The translations under genes were made by a program, and so were the position numbers. The notes beneath the pieces were generated by a model, which had not been told where the DNA came from, searched no databases, and saw only the letters and a program-made list of their open reading frames with translations. A stretch of DNA of 64,000 nt from Lumbricus terrestris (lineage: Eukaryota > Annelida > Clitellata > Crassiclitellata > Lumbricidae): NCBI GenBank assembly GCA_949752735.1, contig OX457052.1:34580315-34644314 (forward strand), in the 5' to 3' direction. Positions within the stretch are counted from its first letter, which is position 1, and the number at the start of each line of letters is the position of its first letter. Below, in pieces: positions 21,851 through 31,702 of this stretch.

Positions 21851-24808
21851 TAGGGTGGAGTGTCGGTCAATGTGAAAAAAAATATTTCAACTGAAACACT
21901 AGTAATAGGTGGCAAAAGTTGTCATTTGTTATACTGATTCATAATATGTCAGGGTTATTTGCATTATTTTTAAGTTTTGATGCTCCCCAGAGGGTTTGAA
22001 TGTTCAAAAATATAGAATCGCATTTTGCAATATCGTGCTTTGTATCATATTTGACACAATTAATTATGACCATCCATAACTACCAGTGCGATTATATTTA
22101 ATCCACTCATACACACCGAGATATTAATGTATAATTAGCATTTGTAATGGTTCAACATTTCTTTTTTTTTTTTTTATCTGCATCTGAAAGTTGCAGAAAA
22201 TGCAATTTTATAACACGGCAGAAAGAATTGAAATAGGCCCTACAAAGCCATTGACCTACTAATGATAGGGGGTTTATAAAAGCAATACTTATTGTTTTGA
22301 CTGACAAAGTAGTGTTAGGCTGAAATTCTAACAGCAATTATAGTCAGCTTTTGTATTGAAATATGGCATTTTTTCACGTGATTCCAGCCGGACACGTATA
22401 AATCCGTTTCTTGACTTTGCACCGCAAACTGCAGAAGAAGCTTCCGTAACTAGTTTTACGCAACGTTCCACTGCCTGTGTGTGGCATGGATACTTTGGAA
22501 AGTCGATCACAGGGGCAGCACCAATGGCAACGAACATCTTAATGTCATTTTCTGAAATGTCTGTAAGAACAGGTGGTTCAGTAATTACAGTTTTTGGCCA
22601 GTCTATGAGATCAAAGTAGTCTTCCGCATTGAAATTCAAGTCTGGAACAATGAATTGCCGTACACCTTTACCTCCAGAATTCTGTGATCTTGCTTTCAAT
22701 ATGCGACGCAAGCCAAGCTCACGAATGTGTTTTCTGTGATCCGTGACCATGCACAACAGTATGTTTTCTGGATGTGCAAAGAAAGCATTACGAGATATGA
22801 CTGGATCAACGATGGCTTTGTGTTCCTGTGACAGATAACGTGACTTCATAATGGTGTGTAAAACGTGTTTTGCACCATCTTTGCAAGAGCAATTGATCTT
22901 TATGGCAAACCACATTGGAGCATATACTTTGATGATGTAAGTCACAATGGTTGTCAAATTCACTGAAGGTTCCTTGGTTGAGACATATAGTCGAAGAAGC
23001 CGGTTAGCTGTTGTGAGCCATCTAGCATGAGATATTGCACCTGGATCTTTTCGTGACAACTCCATTGAACATTTACCTAGAATCACAGCCTGACACATGT
23101 CGTACAGATACCTTTGGTCAGTACTAAGATCCACATCATTTAATTCTGGCAATTCACCGTCAATGGCTTGAAATACAGCTACGGGCAGTTTTTCGCAAGA
23201 TACCAGTTGCCTGCCTAATGGACCTGAAAATGCTCGTGGTCCAGATGTTGCCCCATCTATATACTTCAGGAGATGTCTTAAAGGCAACTCATTTGCATGA
23301 AGCTGGCAAACCAGCCACTGCAGCGGTTTCTCTAGTTCTTGCTCGAGCAACCGTATTGTACCGCCAATTCTCCCAGTATAAGCATTTGTTCCATCACAAC
23401 CAATGGCTACTACTTTATCCAAATATTTGTATCTGTCTTTCAAGAAGTTGATTATGCTGAGTTTCGCATCTTTTGCTGTTCCTGATAAGGGAGCAACATG
23501 TCCGATATACTTAGATCCGGGTTCCTCAACCAAAGACAAATGTTCTTCCATTACCTTCCTTTTGTACCACCGAGAACCATGTTTCATTATTGTTATTGTG
23601 CTGTCCTTTCTTCCATCAAAATACAAACTTCGTACAACGCCATCGAGATCGGTTTTTTGGATTGATTGTCGTTTGGCTTGACGTGCTCTTCTAACTTTGC
23701 TGCGATCGATAACACTTGATGTTTCTTCTTGTGTTATTACACCGAAATCTTGCAAGACTGCTGATGCGATAGCTGCAGCAGCTCTATCGGAGACTTGGTG
23801 ACGATCGCAAGCTCTTGCAAGTGTCGGAAGATGTAGGCTACTTTCAACCTTTTTTTCCTTCGGTTTCAGACTATTAGGTGTTTGATTTGATTTTCTATTA
23901 TGGTTGCCTCGGACTTCGCTTAACGGAATATCATCATCTGAATCTGATATTGTGATGTGCTTATCTTTCAGTTCTGATAATGTTATATTATCATCAGCCT
24001 CTGGATCCGATTCAGGTTGAGAATCACAGTTTTGCTTGGTGGCTTCACAACTATCGGCAAACATGATATGCCTCTCAGAGTCTGCTCGTTCCTTTTCTGC
24101 CCTTTTTCGCTTCAGATTTCTGTTTATCTTCTTTGTTGTAGCAATGTCAACTCTGCCAATGAACATTATTCTCAAATTCCGCTGATCATTGAGAAAAATC
24201 TGCTCACCAGCAGGAACCTTACGGAGCTTGTCGCATTTGCAAAGGTCGAATTTGCACTTGCATGCCGCAATGTCAAACAAACTGGTTTTCCCTTCTTCTC
24301 TAAAACGATTTAGCTTCTCCGTGTATTTTCCATCTTGCTGTCGTCCTTTGAAAGGTTTCAGGAGTTTCATATATTTCCCTCGATACCGGCATAGAAGTTG
24401 CAGCACTCGTTTACGCGATACAACTGGAATTGATGCTCGATGCCAGATTTCTTCTATTTTTTCACAAACTGTTTTTTTCTCGTTATTCATAGATTTGAAG
24501 TTTTAAAAGTTTGGCTCCTACCATTATGAACTATACATTTTCAGAAACTACATGAAAAAGACTTCAAAAATTCAAATTCTGAAGTTTGAGAGATTTGCCA
24601 AATCTTTGGTAGCCCCCTTCAAATATGTGACCAAACACCAATTTTCATGTCCGCTAAAAATTGGTCCTGAACTTCAAATCGTTTGGGGAGCATCAAAACC
24701 AAGAACAATATCATTTAAATTTTTTCACAGCACTACTGATATCCAATGTCAAGTTTCTCAACCTATTACTTGTGGAAATTAAAAAAAAACATTTGACGCT
24801 CCAGCCTA
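21851..24808 (-). mobile_element. Complete hAT-like DNA transposon of an unusual lineage
   Basis: The left end is TAGGGTGGAGTGTC and the right end, read inward, TAGGCTGGAGCGTC. Similarity continues about 150 bp inward, including gtaataggt and ttttgatgctcccca in the same order at both ends. The 8-bp direct repeat ATGCAGAC flanks it at 21843-21850 and 24809-24816. Both flanks lie in GACA microsatellite. One ORF (22328-24490) fills most of the 2958-bp interior. The 8-bp TSD and TAGGG ends fit the hAT superfamily; the protein is divergent. Confidence 0.9.
22328..24490 (-). CDS. Transposase of the 2958-bp hAT-like element, 720 aa, intact
   Basis: A single uninterrupted ORF inside an element with TIRs and TSD, so very probably the transposase acting on those ends. 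The N-terminus has a C-K-C-x4-C-K-C cluster (residues 77-86) and basic and acidic stretches, but no BED finger. Proposed RNase H-like core: D292 (YFDGRKD), D366 (GCDGTNAYTG), C395-x2-H398, R490-W491 in SHARW, and E675 in HTQAVERCVKL near the C-terminus. This order and the D-D spacing of 74 mirror Hermes-type hAT transposases (D-D, CxxH, W, C-terminal E). The motif assignment is my inference. The C-terminus (GFIRVRLESREKMPYF) is not one I can place in a named family. The absence of stops or frameshifts suggests recent activity. A domesticated gene is possible, but the intact TSD argues against it. Confidence 0.85.
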   Translation of the reverse strand: MNNEKKTVCEKIEEIWHRASIPVVSRKRVLQLLCRYRGKYMKLLKPFKGRQQDGKYTEKLNRFREEGKTSLFDIAACKCKFDLCKCDKLRKVPAGEQIFLNDQRNLRIMFIGRVDIATTKKINRNLKRKRAEKERADSERHIMFADSCEATKQNCDSQPESDPEADDNITLSELKDKHITISDSDDDIPLSEVRGNHNRKSNQTPNSLKPKEKKVESSLHLPTLARACDRHQVSDRAAAAIASAVLQDFGVITQEETSSVIDRSKVRRARQAKRQSIQKTDLDGVVRSLYFDGRKDSTITIMKHGSRWYKRKVMEEHLSLVEEPGSKYIGHVAPLSGTAKDAKLSIINFLKDRYKYLDKVVAIGCDGTNAYTGRIGGTIRLLEQELEKPLQWLVCQLHANELPLRHLLKYIDGATSGPRAFSGPLGRQLVSCEKLPVAVFQAIDGELPELNDVDLSTDQRYLYDMCQAVILGKCSMELSRKDPGAISHARWLTTANRLLRLYVSTKEPSVNLTTIVTYIIKVYAPMWFAIKINCSCKDGAKHVLHTIMKSRYLSQEHKAIVDPVISRNAFFAHPENILLCMVTDHRKHIRELGLRRILKARSQNSGGKGVRQFIVPDLNFNAEDYFDLIDWPKTVITEPPVLTDISENDIKMFVAIGAAPVIDFPKYPCHTQAVERCVKLVTEASSAVCGAKSRNGFIRVRLESREKMPYFNTKADYNCC

Positions 24809-24816
24809 ATGCAGAC

Positions 24817-24893
24817 TGAATCACACAGATAAAGACAGACAGACATACAGACAGACAGAGGGACAGTCAGACAGACAAAACAGAGGAGATATA

Positions 24894-24932
<39 letters not shown>

Positions 24933-25154
24933 TATATATATATATACGCGAGAGTAAAGTGGGATAATGAGACATACGGGCAAATGGACAGTTTAGAAAG
25001 AGATAGACACAGGTTCCCGGAGAGCTAGAAAGAGAGACAGACAGACTGACAAAGACAGAGACAGAGATGCGCGATGAGAGATAAATTGACATAGGGAGAG
25101 AAAAACAGGCATAGAGGCACAGAGAGCAAGAGAGACAGAGATTTACATACACAA

Positions 25155-25195
<41 letters not shown>

Positions 25196-25340
25196 TAAAG
25201 ACAGACCGAGACAGGCAGACATGAAGACACACACAAAGACAGAGGCAGAGAGACAGGGAGAGACAGTGACAAACAGAGGCATAGGCAGACTGACAGGTAC
25301 AGACAGATACAGAAACAGAAAAAGACAGATAGATAATGGC
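24817..25340. repeat. GACA/AGAG microsatellite, right part
   Basis: Interrupted gaca/gaga tract with an (AT)n block at about 24896-24945. The Ser/Leu/Cys-rich frames across it are artefacts. Confidence 0.8.
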
Positions 25341-25500
25341 GGCGCTAGGACTGCAATTTCAGGAGGTCGCGTGAGGATCATGACGTATAGAGAAGGCACA
25401 AAAAATTTAAAAGAATTTTTTGGCAGGTCATAAAGCTGGTCAATGGTCAGTGTGATCAGTTTGTCAAATGACCTGCCGCGAACTATATTGACACCGTCAC
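25341..25500. other. Non-repetitive island inside the GACA tract
   Basis: About 160 bp without gaca repeats, read through by a - strand frame (KLITLTIDQLYDLPKNSFKF, then a Pro-rich end). I do not recognise it. GACA resumes at 25505-25790. Confidence 0.3.
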
Positions 25501-25803
25501 TGTATAGAGAGAAGTACGGAGAAAGACAAATCGAGACAGAACGGAAGAGACATACATATAGAGACAGACAGAGATAGACAGTGACAGACTCAGACACAGA
25601 GACGTAAAGAGGCAGACAGAGACAAAGAAACAGACATATAGACAGAGACATACATGTTGAGACATACATAAAGAGACATACCAACAGTGAAAGGGACAGA
25701 CACAGAAATATAAAGAGACAGACAGAGATAGACAGACAAAAGGACAGACATGCAGACAGACAAGCGGACAGACAGACAGACAGAGCTAGGCAGACTAACA
25801 TAC

Positions 25804-25886
25804 AGCTCTCAATCTCGAGTGGGCAGACTTGAACATCCATCGGAAACAAACGCAGATCCATTGCACACATCGCAGTAACCGTCAAC
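25804..25886 (-). CDS. Rdl: RDL-type GABA receptor, Cys-loop exon (83 bp)
   Basis: Encodes (R)LTVTAMCAMDLRLFPMDVQ then VCPLEIES(Y). The two cysteines are separated by 13 residues, as in all Cys-loop receptors, and enclose the FPMD motif. EIES is agonist-site loop B. The acceptor ttttgtag precedes 25886 and the donor AGCT|gtatgt follows 25804. It enters in phase 2 and leaves in phase 1. The length of 83 bp equals, from memory, exon 5 of vertebrate GABA-A receptor genes. Loop B has Tyr where Drosophila RDL has Phe. Confidence 0.94.
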
Positions 25887-26050
25887 CTACAAAAGAACGT
25901 TACAGCGATCAATGCAATGCCAGTTGCAACAGTTAACGCAATCTCTACCGTAACGAAGAGCGTGATTTTTTTGCAGTGGCATTATAATTACATTGTATAA
26001 TGGCAATGGCTTGGCTATTCCAAAACATTGCACTGGAGTTTGGTCTACAC

Positions 26051-26441
26051 CAGCGGTTCCCAACCCTTGGCCCGCGGGCCAAAAGTGCCCGCCTGGCCTA
26101 CAAAAATGGCCCGCAGCATCTCAATGAATTAAGAAAAATATATATAGATCTATATAAATTGACAATTTGGACATAATAGAATATAGATCTATAGCCTAAT
26201 TCTATTCTATTACAAATTATTTTATTTGGACGTTAATAAATCGCATTAAACATTCTATTTTGATTCAATTATAACAATTTTATACGCCTTTAGTTAATTA
26301 AATTTTAGGTTTGTGGCCCCCTAATGTCCTTCAACTAAGAAAAAGTGGACCCCTAATGTCCTTCAACTAAGAAAAAGTGGCCCTCGTGTACTCCAACTTA
26401 GAAAAAGTGGCCCGACAGTCCAAAAAGGTTGGGAACCACTG
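26051..26441. mobile_element. hAT-type MITE (CAGCGGTTCCCAA family)
   Basis: The left terminus CAGCGGTTCCCAACCCTTGG and right terminus AGGTTGGGAACCACTG are inverted. A perfect TSD GTCTACAC lies at 26043-26050 and 26442-26449. The element is 391 bp and non-coding. A unit cctaatgtccttcaactaag is repeated in the right part. Such ends are common in Charlie-like hAT MITEs. Confidence 0.92.
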
Positions 26442-26495
26442 GTCTACACCTTCGATGATGAGGATGAAAACGATGTGCTGAGCCTATAAGCAGAC

Positions 26496-27600
26496 TTAAC
26501 CCTTTAACCCTCATCCAAACAAGCTAAAATGCAACTTAATTTGAACAAGGGGGGTCTGGCCAGACCCCCGTTTTGATGTGGGTTTTTCATAGGAAGTTGT
26601 AATTCTTATATGCCAATTTTGTAAGATGATATCAGAGTAACTCAAAACAACAATGTATCAGTCTCTTTATGCAATATAAATCATTTTTTATGATGAATTT
26701 GAAATTAAATGCCTAATTGCACTAATTGTGACGGTTTGTCATACGTGTTCATCGACGCAATAGTTGTCTATTTTTAAAAGTTGGAAATTAATCAAAATAA
26801 AGAAACCATAATTTTAGTAAAATTAGCACTGAATGCTCTGATGATCAGGGTGAGCATGAGTGTTTTCTAGAAAGTATCTATAAAAAATAATGGAATGGGA
26901 CTAAACCTAAAATGTAAACATGTATTAGGCTATACATAGTCCGTTAGCTGTTGCTTTCGGGTTTGTATGTCGAATGATGATGTCTTTCATCTCGGCTGTT
27001 ATAAAACTGTCAAAAACTATCTTGAATATTCTCAATGTGACCGTATTATTTATCTTCTGTTACTGCATTGTGCAACAGAGCACGTCTTCTCGGCATTGCT
27101 TTTGACTGCCAAAAATTATCCGAATCTTTACTTGTATTTAGCCTATAATTTAGGTCTCTCGTCTTCATCAGTATAAACAATTTCGTCATCACTATCTTCA
27201 CTATCAGGTTACGTCTCATCATCGTGTTTATCGTCATATTCAATTTCACATTGTTTTCATCAGAAGAAACATCTGAATGTTGTTCATTAGGCATTGGCAT
27301 CTCTTCATGTCCACATTCTTTATAATGTCCAAACTGTCATCATTGTAGTCTCGGCCAGTATTATCTTCAGAACTTCCATATCACTAAACCGATCTGGTCG
27401 TTTAGATGTGCTAATTGTAGCTCGGTAATATAGGAACAAAGTCATAAAAGCAATCCGAGAACATATCACTCCCAAAAAAGTTATGCAGCAAATATATGAA
27501 GGGGGTCTGGCCAGACCCCCCCTTGTGCGGATGAGGGTTAATGCCGGAGGGTATAGGATTTCCCATACCATTTACTACCATCTCGGCATTAAAGGGTTAA
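26496..27600. mobile_element. Short TTAA MITE split by a second TTAA element
   Basis: The outer boundaries are TTAA-CCCTTTAA at 26496-26507 and GGCATTAAAGGG-TTAA at 27585-27600. Without the insert the outer element would be only about 60 bp with TIR CCCTTTAATGCCG, a piggyBac-type MITE. The insert (26508-27537) is itself flanked by TTAA and has its own ends. Nesting at an internal TTAA explains the whole block. Confidence 0.8.
26508..27537 (-). mobile_element. piggyBac-like element, decayed
   Basis: TIRs CCCTCATCC at 26508 and GGATGAGGG at the right end, each followed inward by gggggtctggccagaccccc, between TTAA duplicates (26504-26507 and 27538-27541). On the - strand there are pieces of an acidic N-terminal region (SDVSSDENN, DSEDSDDEIVYTDEDE) and RFSDMEVLKIIL in different frames, as expected for a piggyBac transposase N-terminus broken by frameshifts. 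The transposase core is missing. Confidence 0.75.
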
Positions 27601-27776
27601 GTCATTAAATCTCATTTCTGTTCTTATAGTTTAGCACTGCTACCTTCAAATACAATGAATTTGCATTGGCCAATACGAAATTATTTACAACGCCAGGAAT
27701 GATCTGGTGAGTTAGACGTCAGCGGCCACAGCTATCGCTAAACACTAAGTCTTAATCAGCGCAAGACAAAACGTGC

Positions 27777-27841
27777 AGCAAAATGCCAAACAAATTTCTG
27801 TCGAGGTATACCCTCGACAGAAATTTGTTTGGCATTTTGCT
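27777..27841. repeat. Perfect 30-bp inverted repeat with 5-nt loop
   Basis: The arm agcaaaatgccaaacaaatt...gtcgagg at 27777-27806 is followed by tatac and its exact reverse complement at 27812-27841. The arm sequence matches the end of dispersed family D (gccaaacaaatttc), so this may be two copies joined head to head. Confidence 0.9.
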
Positions 27842-28073
27842 CTCTGGTGTCATAGGCCCTCATCAAATCTTGATCAATCCATCAAAAACGTCTTTTTGGA
27901 CACCTTTTATATCAGTTCTTACAATGCTATTACTGTTCAGGAACTGACATAATAGTGTACTAACAGTTTGTCAATGCCATTTTTTAGATTTTACTCAACC
28001 TCATTGAGACTTTTTAGCCTAAACCTGGATAGCCCTGATTATAAGAATCTTATTTTAATTTTTTTATCCATTT

Positions 28074-28272
28074 CTATAACGCCCCTTTAAGCTCTCTACT
28101 CAGAGGCGCTCCCGACTACAGTGCGGACACGTCATCGGAGTTTCACGATAAAGTGCGGGAGCAATTATTGCAAGTGAAGGACTTGCTCAAGGCCCCTTAG
28201 CGGCGGCTTGAGGTGGATTCGAACCTTCAACCCTTCGGCTGCAAGGCAACGAACCAACCACTACACCACCTC
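28074..28272 (-). mobile_element. tRNA-derived SINE
   Basis: Reverse copy of the family at 41201-41402: tail cgccccttta...cagaggcgctcccgac, middle gaaggacttgctcaaggcccc, B box ggattcgaacctt and head actacaccacctc. Confidence 0.8.
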
Positions 28273-28365
28273 AGACCTGTAATAAGCCAAACCAATTTTA
28301 ACCACGGCAACGGCGTCTGTTTGCACAAGTTGTCGTAAAACCATGGATACATAAATTATAATTTT

Positions 28366-28455
28366 ATGGATGGATGGATCCAGATTTTACGAGGGCTTAT
28401 GACAACAGAGGCCGTTGCCATCGGAAAAAAATTGTTTGGCATAATACAGAACTTT
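28366..28455 (+). repeat. Dispersed repeat, family D
   Basis: Contains tggatggatccagattttac, then gacaacagaggccgttgcc and tgtttggcataatacag, colinear with the copy at 47238-47325. Confidence 0.65.
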
Positions 28456-28559
28456 TTACTTCATGATAATATTTTAACTAGCATCTTAGCCTAAATATCG
28501 CCATTTTCCCAATATTTTATTTTTGTTCTTAATTGTTTTGTATACAGCATGTATGGCAT

Positions 28560-28842
28560 CAGAGGCGGATCCACGGGGGGAGGAGCAATCCGGCCATAGC
28601 CCTCGCCTATTTAGAAATATATATATTTTTTACCCGCTGTTCTGGCTCGGAAAGTTGACGTGGCCCCATGAATAATTCCGTAGGCTCTCCCACACCCACG
28701 GCACACCCACGAAGTCCGGGCACGAGGCTCGTACGACTAAAAAAAGGTCATCAGATTTTTCGACGACCAAGACGAAAAAAAATTCCTGCCCAAGACCCAA
28801 AATTTTTGCCTTCCCCTTTTAAAATTCCTGTATCCGCCCTTG
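28560..28842. mobile_element. hAT-type MITE, GGCGGATCC family, copy 2
   Basis: The ends CAGAGGCGGATCCA and TGTATCCGCCCTTG flank 283 bp. The flanking octamers TATGGCAT and TATAGCAT differ by one base and form a degraded TSD. The right half contains aaggtcatcagatttttcg, shared with 37205-37225. Confidence 0.82.
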
Positions 28843-28982
28843 TATAGCATGACATAAGCATTGATTGTTCACAAAAAAATTACTAATAAAGAAACAGCGT
28901 TGGGTATGGTATTTTCTGGTCGACAGTAACGGCCGCAAGATGTCGCAAAACGATGAGAAAATATTTATCCAGACACCTTTAT

Positions 28983-29260
28983 AATTCATTCATTCATTCA
29001 TTCATTATTAGCATTTATATAGCGCCCCTTCAAGAAACTACTCAGAGGCGCTCCCAGCCCAGCCACGGCAAAAGAAAAAAGATTTAAGGGACTTAAGGAA
29101 TAAGGATTGACTGGTCAGGTGGAGGAGATGGAGGTTAGGGGGGAGGTCATTCCAGATTGACGGCCCCACAACCGAGAAGGCTCGACACTGTCTGGTAGCC
29201 AAGCGAGCCCGTGGAACAAGCAGTTGTCCCTTCGCAGCAGAGCGAAGGGCCCGACGCTAT
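28983..29260 (-). pseudogene. LINE 3' end with C-terminal coding remnant
   Basis: On the - strand it reads RARLATRQCRAFSVVGPSIW, then NDLPPNLHLLHLTSQ and GWAGSASE with a stop, followed by the tail gaaggggcgctatataaat and (aatg)n. Same family as 13571-14706. Confidence 0.8.
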
Positions 29261-29269
29261 CATGTTATC

Positions 29270-30639
29270 ATATCATATTATGTTATCATGTTATCATGTT
29301 ATCAATGTTATCATACGACACAATAATTGTTAGAACCAATGTAAAAACAGTCAGAATCAGAACAGGCTGGTATTAGCCATTTAGTTTGTCGAGTTACTGA
29401 AAGCAAGGTGTGTGATTAATAAATAGATAAATAAAATAATTCGTTCGTTCGTTCATTAATTAATTAATTCGTTCATTCATGCATTCAATCATTCATCCAT
29501 TCATCCATCCGTTCATTCATTCGCTAGCTAGCTCGCTCACTCACTCGCTCCCGGTCAATTCTTTACTTCACCACCCTCACTTCACTTCATCCCATATCGC
29601 CGCTCCTATATTATACTCTCCACCCCACTTGTTTTGACCATTCCACTCACCCACCGACCCATAATCCGCCGGCCCACTCCACCTCTATGGGGTAATCTGC
29701 ATTTCCCGATAAATTTCGCTTTTGACCCACTAGAATCCGCCCAAACTGCCGGTGACACGAAACGGAGTATCCCCTCTGAAGGGGGGGGATAAATTTATCT
29801 ATCCCTCCGGATAAAATTAACCGGTCTAGACTATCCTGGGGATGAACCAGTCTATCCCCTTTTTTGAAAAATGCGCATAATTGAAAAATTTGTGCTCTAA
29901 TCAAAATTTGAAGTGACTCTAATAATTGTTTTAATTGTTCTAATTGTTTAGTGTCCTAAGCAATGTTCAGAGAAAGGCAACTCGAATTTATTTTGTGACT
30001 CTGAGTGTTTTTAAGTGTTTTAAAAGTCTTAAGTGCTCTAAAACCAAAGCAGAAAAATTATCTAGTAGGAATAAACATACCTGTTAGTGTCATTGTTCAA
30101 AACAAAGCAGATGAAATTAATTTGCCAAAAAAAACACGCGGAAGTGACTTTTTCGACTTTTCTTCATTTGGGTTGGGGATACGATTAGTACGGGGAATAC
30201 TCTATTTCGTGACAGGCCGGCTCACCAACTTCTCGTTCCCCACCCCCACCAGCTCCATCCCACAGAGTCCCCATCCTCATCACACACCAATAACCTGACC
30301 CGTACGCCTCTCGTGATAAAATTATTTCCATTTTCGGGCAAATTATTTTCCACAACAATACCTGCCTCCACATGGCGGCTCTCAAACCGCCCGCCCGCTC
30401 CCCACCCCACTCTACTCGACCGCACCCAACGCCCAACCTCATCACACTCCGAACTCCTACGTCCTAACCGGTATCATGTCTCTCGTGATATAATATTTGC
30501 GTTTGTGTGCGAATTGTTTTTATCCCCACCCCAACTCTACCCTGCGTCGGACCGGTTCCTGCGGGGCGAGGTGTCTTGGATGGGACGAAATGGGCCCTGT
30601 AGCACTTTAGCTGCCTAGATGCAATGCTTCGGGTGAAAA
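29270..30639. other. Simple repeats and probable Helitron interior
   Basis: Contains ttatcatg repeats (29270-29320), attc repeats (29450-29530) and a C-rich stretch with repeated ctctcgtgata (30308 and 30481) resembling the reverse complement of the G-rich Helitron interior at 3570-4270. No gene is seen. Confidence 0.45.
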
Positions 30640-30867
30640 ACAGTTAAAGTATGGCAACGGAATGAAAATTTATTGCAAAAATTAGGGGTTTGCTCCCACC
30701 CTGGCTCCCATGGTGGTAGAGATTCGCCAGCCCCTCCCCCGAGTGTCAAATGTCCACACCGACACAGTAGTGAAGGTTTGGAGTGAAAAGCTCAGAGACT
30801 GTTGAAATGAATCCCGGTCAAACAGACACACGCACAGAATATTCTCTTTATTTACGTATTTTTTACA
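30640..30867 (-). mobile_element. Helitron 5' terminal part
   Basis: Read on the - strand: taaataaagagaatattctg, then gtgtgtctgtttgaccggg, then atttcaacagtctctgagct and a segment on accaccatggg..ccagggtggg. This is colinear with 3158-3345 of the complete Helitron. The 3' boundary is not clear. Confidence 0.75.
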
Positions 30868-30872
30868 TCGCA

Positions 30873-31015
30873 CTAGATGTGGTACCCGGCGTTGCCCGTG
30901 AAATTTAGGATTTTCAACACTACTCCTCTGGTGTACCCAGCGTTGACCGAAAATTTTCGGGTTTTCGCCAAACTCACCCCGCCCCCACTTCCCCAAAAAG
31001 TCAAACATGACCCGC
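30873..31015 (-). mobile_element. Helitron 3' terminus
   Basis: On the - strand: cctaaatttcacgggcaacg, ccgggtacc, then catCTAG followed by T, as at 4360-4395. The hairpin stem has one mismatch. It ends a few bases from the 5' end of the Helitron at 30867. Confidence 0.75.
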
Positions 31016-31481
31016 CCTGCGTGTGTGTGCTGACTGTGGCCTAATACAATTATTTCAGGCTGTCTGTTCTGTTAGTAAAATATTTCTGTGATGTGCGTTC
31101 TTGTGAATATTATTGTTTGAACTGCATAATTTTACACTGTAACCGGTTTTGGTTTGTCAACCGGATTGTTAGGAAATTATTATTGGGCAACAATGACGAC
31201 ATGTGGACTGTCGACTCTTTACTAATGCGGCAAATGGCTGATGAAATCTGATTAAAACGCTAATATATCGGGTTTTAAAGTGAATTGAGATCTGAAAATA
31301 GTCGCGTTGACCTTAAAGTTTGGGTAAGAATCAATTGCAGACATTTTGGTAAACCGACACTCTGTCATTTCCGAGCCTATTCTGGGACGCTGAGTCAAAA
31401 TACATCCGGACACCCAAACACACAAGCGGAAGGACAAACTTTCAGAAATATATTAGAGATTGTGTTGCATTGTATGCTTAC

Positions 31482-31702
31482 CGTAGACTTTGTGTGATTC
31501 GTCCGCTCGGTTTGATGCGTAGGAAAGCGTTCTTCGTCGTCGCTAGATGGAACTTTGCGGACTTCGCGTTGGCGAAGAAAGTGTCCGGCCACCAGATCTT
31601 GTCGAGCATTTCGTTGCTGATGCACAATTCATCCTCCGCTTCATCGAAGGTCAATCGTTCGTCCTGCCAGAACTGGCGGAAGTAGAAGTCAAGGGTGAAG
31701 TC
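31482..31702 (-). CDS. Rdl: RDL-type GABA receptor, 221-bp ligand-binding exon
   Basis: Encodes DFTLDFYFRQFWQDERLTFD, then LCISNEMLDKIWWPDTFFAN, AKFHLATTKNAFLRIKPSGR and ITQSL(R). FTLDFYFRQFW with its loop D Arg is practically the RDL signature, and IWxPDTFFxN is loop A. The acceptor aatgtatag precedes 31702 and the donor CTACG|gtaagc follows 31482. Phase 0 in, phase 2 out. The length of 221 bp is the size I recall for vertebrate GABA-A exon 4. Glycine receptors have WxPDLFFAN here but differ in loop D. Confidence 0.96.

Larger units (their letters stand above)
25887..31481 (-). other. Intron 3 of the GABA receptor gene (5595 bp)
   Basis: Filled largely by a hAT MITE, nested piggyBac elements, a long hairpin, a SINE, another MITE, a LINE 3' end and Helitron pieces, listed separately. 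No exon was seen. Confidence 0.75.

Noticed and set aside
24766..25912. A 295-codon Cys/Leu/Ser-rich membrane-like protein on the - strand
   Set aside because: It is the translation of a GACA microsatellite. Only the 83-bp Cys-loop exon at its start is genuine coding sequence.
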